Below are positions 1 through 6,396 of a stretch of DNA of 11,425 bases, piece after piece. The stretch covers positions 1-11,425 of the forward strand of contig USIH01000062.1 in the NCBI GenBank assembly GCA_900554705.1. Reading direction: 5' to 3'. Origin of the DNA: an uncultured Eubacteriales bacterium (GTDB lineage: Bacteria > Bacillota > Clostridia > Oscillospirales > Oscillospiraceae). The notes beneath the pieces are model-generated. The model did not search any database and was not told the DNA's origin. It saw only the letters and a program-made list of their open reading frames with translations. Position numbers and translations under genes: made by a program. Positions within the stretch are counted from its first letter, which is position 1. Each line of letters begins with the position of its first letter.

Positions 1-725
1 CGGCGCTGGCCGCCGTCGGCGGCATCCTGCTGCCCGCGCTGCACCGGCGCGGCATCGAGATCGGCACGCACATCCTGCGCTGCGGCGGGGTCGCCGACCG
101 CGCCTTTTCCGACCTTGCGCCGGAGCTTTCCCTGCTGCGCACGCGCGCCTTCCCCACGCTCGACCCGCTGCGCGGCGAAGAAATGGCGGAGCGCATCCGC
201 GCGGCCGCGCAGGAGAACGACAGCGTCGGCGGCATCGCGCAGACCGCCGTTCTCGGACTTCCCGCCGGACTCGGCGAGCCGTGGTTTGACAGCGTGGAGG
301 GGCTGCTGTCCCACGCGCTCTTCAGCCTCGGCGGCGTCAAGGGGGTGGAGTTCGGCGCGGGCTTTTCCATGGCCGACCTGCGCGCGAGCGTCTGCAACGA
401 TGCACTTTCCATGCAAGACGGCCGCGTCGTCACGAAAACGAACCGCAACGGCGGCATCAACGGCGGCATCACAAACGGTATGCCCGTCGTATTTCAGTGC
501 GCGGTCAAGCCCACGCCGTCGATCGCGCAGGCGCAGCAGACCGTAGACTTCCGCACAAATACCGACGCGGAGCTGACCATCCACGGCCGTCACGATCCGG
601 CCATCATCCGCCGCATCTGTCCGGTCATCGACAGTGTGACGGCGATCGTCCTCTGCGACCTGCTTGCGCAGCGTTACGGGACGGACTACCTATCAGGGGA
701 GGACGCGCCATGCAATACGGACTGA
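1..725 (+). CDS. aroC: Chorismate synthase, C-terminal part (5' end outside window)
   Basis: Chorismate synthase converts EPSP to chorismate with reduced FMN, the last common step of aromatic biosynthesis. The reading frame is open from the window edge (first whole codon at base 3) and gives 240 residues, about two thirds of the usual 360-390, so the N-terminal part lies upstream. Family signatures are clear: KGVEFGAGF near 340-366, the glycine-rich block NGGINGGITNGMP near 447-485, KPTPSIAQ near 507-530, and GRHDP at 585-599 followed by a VIDSVTAIVLCDLL helix. The last 16 nt overlap the aroE-aroK start, and the aroE ribosome binding site lies inside this gene, so the two are probably translationally coupled. 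Nothing looks broken. The identification is secure; only the start is unseen. Confidence 0.96.
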   Translation, partial: ALAAVGGILLPALHRRGIEIGTHILRCGGVADRAFSDLAPELSLLRTRAFPTLDPLRGEEMAERIRAAAQENDSVGGIAQTAVLGLPAGLGEPWFDSVEGLLSHALFSLGGVKGVEFGAGFSMADLRASVCNDALSMQDGRVVTKTNRNGGINGGITNGMPVVFQCAVKPTPSIAQAQQTVDFRTNTDAELTIHGRHDPAIIRRICPVIDSVTAIVLCDLLAQRYGTDYLSGEDAPCNTD

Positions 726-1951
726 TCGGCGAGCACCTGTCGCACAGCTACTCCCGCCAGATCCATGAGCAGCTTGCGGACTACCGCTATGAGCTGCTGG
801 AGCTGACGCCGGAGCAGGTCGCGCCGTTTTTGGCCGCGCGGGCGTTTCGCGCGATCAACGTCACTATTCCTTATAAGCAGGCCGTGATCCCCTATCTTGA
901 CGAGATCTCGGACACGGCGCGGCGCATCGGCGCAGTCAACACGATCGTCAACCGAAACGGCCGCCTGTACGGCGACAATACGGATTTTGCCGGACTGAGC
1001 GCGCTTCTTGACCGCATAGGTCTGTGCCTGAAGGGCAAAAAGGTACTGATCCTCGGCACGGGCGGCACCTCCAAGACGGCGCGCGCCGTCGCGGCGTCCA
1101 AGGGCGCGGCGCAGATCCTGCGGGTGTCGCGCAGTGCGGACGGCGACGACGTCATCCCCTATGCGCAGGCGCTCGCCTCGCACACGGACGCGCAGATACT
1201 GATCAACACCACACCCGTCGGTATGTACCCAAAGCAGGACGCCTGTCCGATCGCGCCGGACGCCTTCCCCCGTTTAGAGGGCGTCGCCGACGCCATTTAT
1301 CACCCGCTGCGCACCGACCTTGTGCTGCTGGCGCAAAAGCGCGGCATCCGCGCGCAGGGCGGACTTTATATGCTCGCCGCGCAGGCTGCGGCGGCAAGCG
1401 CGGTCTTTCTGGGCAAGACGCCGGAGCCGCAGCAGGCGGAGCGCGCCTATGCCGCGGTGCTGCGCGAGACGCAGAACCTTGTCCTCATCGGTATGCCGAC
1501 CTCCGGCAAGACGACGGTCGGCAGAGCCTTGGCGGAGCGGAGCGGCAAGCGGTTTTTCGACGTGGACGAGCTGCTGACGGCAAAGCTCGGGATGTCCATC
1601 GCGGACTTTTTTGCCCGGTCGGGGGAAGACGCCTTCCGCGCGCTGGAGCAGGAGACGATACGCGCTCTTGGCACGGAGACCGGCTGCGTGATCGCGACCG
1701 GCGGCGGCGTTATCCTGCGGGAAGAGAACCTGCACCGGCTTCGCCGGAACGGCTGCCTGATCTTCTTGGATCGCGCGCCGGAAAAGCTGTTTGCCGCAGC
1801 CGATCGGCCGCTTTCCTCCAGTCGGGACGCGCTGATGCAGCGCTACCGCGAGCGCTACGACCTGTACCGCGCGGCGGCCGATCTGCACATCGACGCGAAC
1901 GGCTGCGTGGATGCGGTCGTGCAAGCGATAGAAAAGGAGTTGGAAGCATGA
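710..1951 (+). CDS. aroE-aroK: Bifunctional shikimate dehydrogenase / shikimate kinase fusion
   Basis: One 413-residue protein carries two successive shikimate pathway steps: NADPH-dependent reduction of 3-dehydroshikimate, then ATP phosphorylation of shikimate. Residues 1-250 are AroE, with NVTIPYK (K56), GAVNT (N77), GDNTD (D92), the NADP loop GTGGTSKTA (116-124) and GGLYMLAAQA (217-226, Q225). Arg141 after the second strand fits NADP binding. Residues about 254-413 are a shikimate kinase: Walker A GMPTSGKT (261-268), DVD (284-286), an AFR Arg at 310, GGG at 331-333, the lid Arg in DRPL (366) and RYDLYRAAAD (382-391). There is almost no linker: the last AroE helix runs straight into the first kinase strand. 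The start at 710 is chosen because AGGGGAGG sits 7 nt upstream and MQYGLIGEHL is a typical AroE N-terminus. The substrate motif reads SYSR rather than the usual S-x-S-P. The stop overlaps the aroQ start as ATGA. Confidence 0.95.
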   Translation: MQYGLIGEHLSHSYSRQIHEQLADYRYELLELTPEQVAPFLAARAFRAINVTIPYKQAVIPYLDEISDTARRIGAVNTIVNRNGRLYGDNTDFAGLSALLDRIGLCLKGKKVLILGTGGTSKTARAVAASKGAAQILRVSRSADGDDVIPYAQALASHTDAQILINTTPVGMYPKQDACPIAPDAFPRLEGVADAIYHPLRTDLVLLAQKRGIRAQGGLYMLAAQAAAASAVFLGKTPEPQQAERAYAAVLRETQNLVLIGMPTSGKTTVGRALAERSGKRFFDVDELLTAKLGMSIADFFARSGEDAFRALEQETIRALGTETGCVIATGGGVILREENLHRLRRNGCLIFLDRAPEKLFAAADRPLSSSRDALMQRYRERYDLYRAAADLHIDANGCVDAVVQAIEKELEA

Positions 1952-2397
1952 AATTCTTGATCCTGAACGGCCCGAACCTGAATTTGCTCGGGATACGCGA
2001 GCCGGAAATATACGGAAAGCGCAGCTACGACGATCTGACGCGTCTTGTCGCGGCGCACGCGGAGGAGTTGGGCGTCGAGGTCACGTTCTTCCAGTCCAAC
2101 CATGAGGGCGACCTTGTAGACGCCATTCAGAAGGCCTATTTTGACGGTCTGGACGGGATCGTGTGCAATCCGGCGGCCTACACACACACGAGCCTTGCCA
2201 TTGCCGACGCCGTTCAGGGCGTCGGGCTTCCCACGGTCGAGGTGCACATTTCGGACGTGCGCAGCCGCGAGGACTTTCGGCAGGTGAGCTATATCCGCGC
2301 GGCGGCGATCGCCACCGTCATGGGCGAAGGCTTCGCGGGCTACTGCCACGCGCTGGATCTTCTGGTCGCGCATCTGGGAGGCAGTCATGCGGGTTAG
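1948..2397 (+). CDS. aroQ: 3-dehydroquinate dehydratase, type II
   Basis: This enzyme dehydrates 3-dehydroquinate to 3-dehydroshikimate, the step before AroE. Its 149 residues match the usual size of the type II (dodecameric, Schiff-base-independent) family. It opens with the hallmark NGPNLNLLGIREPEIYG (7-23), which supplies the catalytic Arg17 and Tyr22. It continues with QSNHEG (49-54), NPAAYTHTS (74-82, Asn74 and His80), EVHISD (98-103, His100) and REDFR ending at Arg111. NPAAYTHTS differs from the common NPGAYTHTS by one small residue. The start codon overlaps the preceding stop by 4 nt (ATGA), with AAGGAG 8 nt upstream, so translation is probably coupled. The family identification is very secure. 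Confidence 0.97.
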   Translation: MKFLILNGPNLNLLGIREPEIYGKRSYDDLTRLVAAHAEELGVEVTFFQSNHEGDLVDAIQKAYFDGLDGIVCNPAAYTHTSLAIADAVQGVGLPTVEVHISDVRSREDFRQVSYIRAAAIATVMGEGFAGYCHALDLLVAHLGGSHAG

Positions 2398-3589
2398 CAT
2401 TCGGGCGGGTACTGCGCGCGGCACGCTTTCCGCGCCGCCCTCGAAGAGCATGGCGCACCGCCTGCTCCTGTGTGCGGCGCTTGCCGAGGGCGTGAGCACC
2501 GTGCACGGCGTTGCGCAGAGCGAAGACCTGTGCGCGACGCTCGACTGCATCCGCGCGCTCGGCGCGGATTGGACGCGCGCGGACGACACCGTGACCGTGC
2601 GCGGCGGCCTTGCCCCCACCGGTCTTCCGTTTTGCTGCCGTGAAAGCGGCAGCACGCTGCGGTTTTTTATCCCCGTGTCGCTGCTCTCCGGCGGCGATGT
2701 CACCTTCACCGGCACGGAACGCCTGATGGAGCGCGGGATCGGCATATACGAAGCGGTCTTTGCAGAAAAGGGCATTGGGGTGCAAAAATCGCCCGACCGG
2801 CTCCGTCTGCACGGCCGACTGTCCGCGGGCGAATACACGCTTTCCGGCGGCGTCAGCAGCCAGTTTATCAGCGGTCTGCTCTTCGCCCTTCCCCTGCTGG
2901 CAGGCGACAGCACGCTTCGCATTCTGCCGCCGGTGGAGAGCCGTCCCTATCTCGACCTGACCCGCGCGGCGCAGCGGCAGTTCGGCATACACTCGGAGGA
3001 GCGGACACGCAACTGCTTTTCCGTTGCAGGCGGGCAGTGCTACCGCGCCGCCGAGGTTTCCGTGGAGGGCGACTGGTCCAACGCCGCCGCGCTGCTGGCA
3101 CTAAATGCGCTCGGCGGCGACGTGCGGCTCTCCGGCCTGTCGCGCGAGAGCTTGCAGGGAGATCGCGTGTGCGAGGACTACCTTGCGGCGCTGGAGCGGC
3201 CGGACGCCCTGCTGGATCTTTCCGCCTGTCCGGATCTTGCGCCGGTGCTGTTTGCCGTCGCAGCGGCAAAGCACGGCGCGCACTTTACGGGAACGCGCCG
3301 CCTGCGCCTGAAGGAAAGCGACCGCGCGCAGGCAATGGCCACGGAGCTAAAAAAATTCGGCGTCTTCACACGGATCGAAGAGGACACCGTTACCGTAGCG
3401 CCCGCCGCGCTGACGCCGCCGACGGAGCCGCTCGAGGCACACAACGACCACCGCATCGTTATGGCGCTGGCACTGCTCGCAAGCGTCACGGGCGGCGTGA
3501 TAGAGGGCGCGCAGGCCGTAAAAAAGAGCTATCCGACCTTTTTTGACGACCTGCGGCGCGTCGGATTGGAGATCACCTATGGAGCTTGA
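2387..3589 (+). CDS. aroA: 3-phosphoshikimate 1-carboxyvinyltransferase (EPSP synthase)
   Basis: EPSP synthase joins phosphoenolpyruvate to shikimate-3-phosphate and is the target of glyphosate. The 400-residue protein is slightly shorter than the usual 420-440 but has both lobes. Visible motifs are SAPPSKSMAHR (15-25, Lys20), ESGSTLRF (86-93), SSQFISGLL (157-165), EGDWSNAAALL (227-237), DLSACPDLAP (277-286), LKESDRAQAMATELKKFG (308-325), HNDHRIVMALAL (352-363) and KKSYPTFFDDL (379-389). In the PEP/glyphosate loop the glycine equivalent to E. coli Gly96 is kept, but the following positions read STLRF instead of TAMRP. The start is supported by GGGAGG 5 nt upstream. It overlaps aroQ by 11 nt at its start and tyrA by 11 nt at its end. 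Confidence 0.96.
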   Translation: MRVSIRAGTARGTLSAPPSKSMAHRLLLCAALAEGVSTVHGVAQSEDLCATLDCIRALGADWTRADDTVTVRGGLAPTGLPFCCRESGSTLRFFIPVSLLSGGDVTFTGTERLMERGIGIYEAVFAEKGIGVQKSPDRLRLHGRLSAGEYTLSGGVSSQFISGLLFALPLLAGDSTLRILPPVESRPYLDLTRAAQRQFGIHSEERTRNCFSVAGGQCYRAAEVSVEGDWSNAAALLALNALGGDVRLSGLSRESLQGDRVCEDYLAALERPDALLDLSACPDLAPVLFAVAAAKHGAHFTGTRRLRLKESDRAQAMATELKKFGVFTRIEEDTVTVAPAALTPPTEPLEAHNDHRIVMALALLASVTGGVIEGAQAVKKSYPTFFDDLRRVGLEITYGA

Positions 3590-4457
3590 TCACAACACAA
3601 AAATACTCATCGTCGGGCTTGGCCTGATGGGCGGCAGCTACGCGCAGGCGCTCAGCGCGCAGGGCTACGAGGTCGGCGCGCTGGCGCGGCGGCAGGAGAC
3701 CGTCGACTATGCGCTGCGGCACGGCATGATCCGCCACGGCCGCACCGAGATCGACCCGAGCTACCTTGCGCAGTTTGACCTGATCGTCTTCGCGCTCTAC
3801 CCGCACACCTTCCTGCAATGGCTGCGGGAAAACCAGCGCCATCTGCGCGCGGGCGCGCTCCTGACCGACGTCACGGGTGTCAAGGGCAGCGTCGTCTACG
3901 CGGTGCAGGCGCTGCTGCGTCCGGATCTGGAGTACATCGGAGCGCACCCCATGGCGGGGCGCGAGGTCAGCGGCGTGGAAAACGCAGACAAGGACATTTT
4001 CAAGGGCGCAAACTACATCGTCACGCCCACGCAGAAAAACACCCCCGCCGCCGTCGCCGCCTGCGAGGCGCTGGGGCGCACGCTCGGCTTTGCGAACATC
4101 TCGACGCTGACGCCGGAGGAGCACGATGAAATGATCGGCTTTCTGTCGCAGCTCACGCACTGCATCGCCGTGAGCCTGATGGTGTGCAAAGAGTCGCACC
4201 ATCTGGTCGACTACACCGGCGACTCCTTCCGCGACCTGACCCGCATCGCCAAGATCAACGACGAAATGTGGAGCGAGCTGTTCCTGCTGAACAAGCGGGA
4301 GCTGCTGACGCAGATGGATCTGTTCGCGGAGAAGTTTGCCGAGCTGCGCAGCGCCATTGCGCGCGACGACCGCGCGCTCATGCGCGACATGATGCGGCTC
4401 TCTACGCAGCGCAGAGCCTATTTTGACAAGGAAAAGGAACCGAACGATGAACATTGA
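3579..4457 (+). CDS. tyrA: Prephenate dehydrogenase (TyrA) without ACT domain
   Basis: TyrA oxidatively decarboxylates prephenate to 4-hydroxyphenylpyruvate, committing flux to tyrosine. The 292-residue protein starts with a Rossmann fold, GLGLMGGS (13-20), followed by TDVTGVKG (96-103). GAHPMAGREVSG (121-132) carries the likely catalytic His123, FLSQLTH (188-194) follows, and the helical TRIAKINDEMW (221-231) ends the dimer/substrate region. At the end of the second strand the usual acidic residue of NAD-dependent enzymes is replaced by A36-R37-R38, which suggests NADP preference (inference). Many Firmicute TyrA proteins run to about 370 residues with a C-terminal ACT domain for tyrosine feedback. 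Here the chain ends soon after the dehydrogenase domain, so that mode of inhibition appears to be absent. The start at 3579 has GGAG 7 nt upstream. The gene overlaps aroA and the next gene by 11 nt each. Confidence 0.93.
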   Translation: MELDHNTKILIVGLGLMGGSYAQALSAQGYEVGALARRQETVDYALRHGMIRHGRTEIDPSYLAQFDLIVFALYPHTFLQWLRENQRHLRAGALLTDVTGVKGSVVYAVQALLRPDLEYIGAHPMAGREVSGVENADKDIFKGANYIVTPTQKNTPAAVAACEALGRTLGFANISTLTPEEHDEMIGFLSQLTHCIAVSLMVCKESHHLVDYTGDSFRDLTRIAKINDEMWSELFLLNKRELLTQMDLFAEKFAELRSAIARDDRALMRDMMRLSTQRRAYFDKEKEPNDEH

Positions 4458-5475
4458 ATGGAAACGAAGAATGCCCTCTCCGCAGGAGGTCAAGGCCATG
4501 TACCCCGCGACGCCGGAGCTGCTGCGCTGCAAGCAGCGGACGGTCGACGCGCTGCGCGACATTCTGACGGGCAAGGACGACCGGCTGATCCTCCTGATCG
4601 GCCCCTGCTCCGCCGACCGCGAGGACGCCGTGCTGGACTATGTTTCGCGGCTGCGCGCCGTGCAGGAGCGGGTGGAAGACCGGTTTTTGATCGTTCCGCG
4701 CGTCTACACCAACAAGCCGCGCACGACCGGCGACGGCTACAAGGGAATGCTCCACCAGCCCGACCCCAGCAGCTCGCCCGACCTGCTCAAGGGGCTGCTC
4801 TCCATCCGCAGACTGCACATGAAGGTGCTGGAGCGCACCGGCTTTTCCGGCGCGGACGAGATGCTCTATCCGGAAAATCACAACTATCTTTCGGACATTC
4901 TGTCCTATGTCGCCGTGGGCGCGCGCTCCGTGGAGAACCAGCTGCACCGACTGACCGCCAGCGCGCTGGACATTCCGGTCGGTATGAAAAACCCGACCGG
5001 CGGCTACCTCTCCGTAATGCTCAACTCCATCACCGCCGCGCAGCACCCCCATGCCTTCGTCTACTCCGGCTGGGAAGTGCACAGCAAGGGAAATCCCTTG
5101 GCGCACGCCATCCTGCGCGGCGCGACCAGCAAGCACGGGCGTACGATCCCGAACTATCACTATGAGGATCTGCAGCTTCTCTCCGAACTGTACGCGCAGA
5201 GCGGGCTTGCAAACCCCGCCGCGATCATCGACACGAACCACGCAAACTCCGGCAAGCAGTTCATGGAGCAGCCGCGCATTGCAAAGGAAGTGCTGCACAG
5301 CATGCGCCACAGCGGCGACATCCGCCGGATGGTCAAGGGGCTGATGATCGAGTCGTATCTGGTAGACGGCAATCAGAAGGCGGGCGGCGACGTTTACGGG
5401 CAGTCCATCACGGACGCCTGCCTCGGCTGGGAGAAGACCGAGCGGCTGGTGCTGGAGTTAGCCGAACTGCTGTGA
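4447..5475 (+). CDS. aroF: 3-deoxy-7-phosphoheptulonate synthase (DAHP synthase, AroF/G/H type)
   Basis: DAHP synthase condenses PEP with erythrose-4-phosphate, the entry step of the shikimate pathway. The 342-residue protein follows the E. coli AroF/AroG/AroH (type I-alpha) pattern. It has IGPCS (51-55, metal ligand Cys54), KPRTTGDGYKG (90-100), GARSVENQLHR (158-168), VGMKNPTGG (178-186) and DTNHANSGKQF (262-272, His265). The C-terminal part carries MIESYLVDGNQ (300-310, Glu302) and SITDACLGWE (320-329, Asp323). All four expected metal ligands are present. The start at 4447 has AAAAGGA 8 nt upstream and overlaps tyrA by 11 nt; an in-frame TTG at 4423 has no better support. It is unusual that the first pathway enzyme is encoded last in the operon. 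Which amino acid inhibits it cannot be read with confidence; aroG or aroH would be equally valid symbols. Confidence 0.94.
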   Translation: MNIEWKRRMPSPQEVKAMYPATPELLRCKQRTVDALRDILTGKDDRLILLIGPCSADREDAVLDYVSRLRAVQERVEDRFLIVPRVYTNKPRTTGDGYKGMLHQPDPSSSPDLLKGLLSIRRLHMKVLERTGFSGADEMLYPENHNYLSDILSYVAVGARSVENQLHRLTASALDIPVGMKNPTGGYLSVMLNSITAAQHPHAFVYSGWEVHSKGNPLAHAILRGATSKHGRTIPNYHYEDLQLLSELYAQSGLANPAAIIDTNHANSGKQFMEQPRIAKEVLHSMRHSGDIRRMVKGLMIESYLVDGNQKAGGDVYGQSITDACLGWEKTERLVLELAELL

Positions 5476-5489
5476 TAAAAAGGAAGCGC

Positions 5490-5516
5490 GAGACCCTGCC
5501 TATCCGGCAGGGTCTC
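5490..5516. terminator. Shared hairpin terminator between convergent operons
   Basis: A perfect 11-bp stem GAGACCCTGCC / GGCAGGGTCTC with a 5-nt TATCC loop begins 14 nt after the DAHP synthase stop. On the plus strand it is followed only by a short pyrimidine stretch (ACTTT). On the minus strand it is followed by a few bases and then TTTTT. It ends 18 nt before the stop of the convergent zinc-ribbon gene. It most likely ends the aro operon and may also end the minus-strand operon. Confidence 0.8.
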
Positions 5517-5534
5517 ACTTTGCTCATGATTCAG

Positions 5535-6167
5535 TCAAAATAACGCATACCAGGTTCCGTTGTAGCAGAAGAGAATCAACGCTCCGGGAAGCGTATCGCT
5601 CCCTCGACTGCCTTCCACATCGACTTGAATTCTCACACTGTGGATGGCTGTCAGTTTCTTCTCCGACAGGTCATATTCGTCACAGATACCTTCGCGACAA
5701 TCTTCAAAATCCTCACCCTCGAGCACTTCCTCTTCGAGCTTCTCATAGGTGATCTTGCGCGAGGTTCCGTATTCGTCGTCAAGCTCCTCTACCACATCAT
5801 AAAAGTTGTCCTCAAAATAGCGGTCTTCGTACACAGCCTCGGGGACTGTGCCCTTCAGGCGCTTGTAATCTCCTGTCTCGTAGGCACTCATATACGCCTC
5901 GATCGGTGCGAGGCTGTCACCTCCGTTGTCACGCAGAAGGAAGAAGAGCACCAAGCCGACGGCGACGAGGGCGACGGCTGCGATGGTAACGATCAGCGCC
6001 GTCTTTTTGCGCCGAGGCGCGTTCTGCGGCGCGGCGCCTTGCGGCGCGAAGTCCTGCGGTGCAGCAGCCGGTGCGACGTTCTGCGGCGCGACGTCCTGCT
6101 GCGCCCCACAGGCGGAGCAGAAGGCCGAGCCATCTTGCAGTTGGGTTCCACATTGTTTACAGTACAT
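5535..6167 (-). CDS. Zinc-ribbon single-pass membrane protein with extracytoplasmic domain
   Basis: A 210-residue protein of unknown function. Residues 3-20 form a zinc ribbon (CKQC and CSAC, i.e. C3/C6 and C17/C20). Residues 25-51 are a low-complexity linker rich in APQ units. RRKK at 52-55 precedes one hydrophobic membrane segment (56-78). The positive charge before the membrane segment predicts a cytoplasmic zinc ribbon and an external C-terminal domain. That domain (79-210) is strongly acidic around 112-168 and begins IEAYMSAYETGDYKRLKG. It ends CYNGTWYALF, an arrangement typical of small NTF2-like or DUF4878-like exported domains (inference from pattern only). Cys157, Cys162 and Cys201 could form a disulfide. 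The start at 6167 is chosen for GAGAGGA about 6 nt upstream and because the ribbon begins there. It follows its shorter paralogue by 14 nt. Confidence 0.85.
   Translation of the reverse strand: MYCKQCGTQLQDGSAFCSACGAQQDVAPQNVAPAAAPQDFAPQGAAPQNAPRRKKTALIVTIAAVALVAVGLVLFFLLRDNGGDSLAPIEAYMSAYETGDYKRLKGTVPEAVYEDRYFEDNFYDVVEELDDEYGTSRKITYEKLEEEVLEGEDFEDCREGICDEYDLSEKKLTAIHSVRIQVDVEGSRGSDTLPGALILFCYNGTWYALF
6015..6095 (-). repeat. Degenerate APQ-type repeats in zinc-ribbon protein linker
   Basis: Codons 25-51 of the 210-residue zinc-ribbon protein encode an imperfect tandem series of (D/N/G)-x-A-P-Q units: DVAPQ, NVAPA, AAPQ, DFAPQ, GAAPQ, NAP. The DNA shows the matching reiteration of GCGACGT/CTGCGGCGC-like blocks. 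This looks like a flexible spacer between the cytoplasmic ribbon and the membrane segment. It is a likely site of length variation between strains. Confidence 0.7.
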
Positions 6168-6181
6168 TTTTATCCTCTCTT

Positions 6182-6382
6182 TCAAATCATGTCGTTTAGA
6201 AACAGGTACAGCATCAGTCCCGAGGCGGCGAGAAGCCCCAGCAGCGTCAGCCATACGCGCCACGCGCGGTGTTTTGCAACGCAAAGCGTCACGTCGCCGT
6301 TCTGGCATTGGCCGCAGCTCGGGCAAAAGGTCACGCCGTCGGCCAACTGCGTGCCGCATTGTTTACAGATCAGCAAGCTCAA
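6182..6382 (-). CDS. Small zinc-ribbon membrane protein (66 aa, TTG start)
   Basis: A short protein of unknown function, with the N-terminal signature CKQCGTQLADGVTFCPSCG (C6/C9 and C20/C23), nearly the same as in the gene that follows. Additional cysteines are at 26 and 34. A basic stretch (K37, H38, R39, R42) precedes one hydrophobic segment (43-62), and only four residues follow. It is therefore a cytoplasmic zinc ribbon anchored by a single C-terminal helix, with no outer domain. There is no ATG in a sensible place. The TTG at 6382 is chosen because GGGAGG (6388-6393) lies 5 nt upstream; a second TTG at 6376 would be spaced 11 nt. It lies 14 nt after the racemase stop and 14 nt before its paralogue, so it is almost certainly cotranscribed with both. 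The reading frame is well supported; the function is open. Confidence 0.8.
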   Translation of the reverse strand: MSLLICKQCGTQLADGVTFCPSCGQCQNGDVTLCVAKHRAWRVWLTLLGLLAASGLMLYLFLNDMI

Positions 6383-6387
6383 CCTTT

Positions 6388-6393
6388 CCTCCC
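6388..6393 (-). promoter_or_regulatory. Ribosome binding site that fixes the TTG start at 6382
   Basis: GGGAGG on the minus strand, placed between the racemase stop (6397) and the TTG codon at 6382 with a 5-nt spacer. No ATG or GTG alternative exists between this site and the zinc-ribbon cysteines, so this site decides the start of the 66-residue protein. Confidence 0.7.
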
Positions 6394-6396
6394 TTT

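Noticed and set aside
497..709. Upstream extension of the aroE-aroK frame to 497
   Set aside because: The extra 71 residues are Arg/His-rich and overlap aroC out of frame. AroE homology and a good ribosome binding site both point to 710.
1855..2922. 355-codon open frame on the minus strand opposite aroQ and aroA
   Set aside because: Shadow of genuine plus-strand genes: composition typical of an antisense frame, no motifs, and no ribosome binding site context.
4423..4446. TTG start eight codons upstream for DAHP synthase
   Set aside because: The ATG at 4447 has AAAAGGA at proper spacing and repeats the 11-nt overlap seen at the two preceding junctions.
3573..4574. 333-codon minus-strand frame opposite tyrA
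   Set aside because: Antisense shadow; the opposite strand encodes a clear prephenate dehydrogenase along its full length.
6015..6095. CRISPR-like or mobile repeat
   Set aside because: The repetition is the coding sequence of an APQ-rich linker with 15-nt units, without spacers or terminal repeats.
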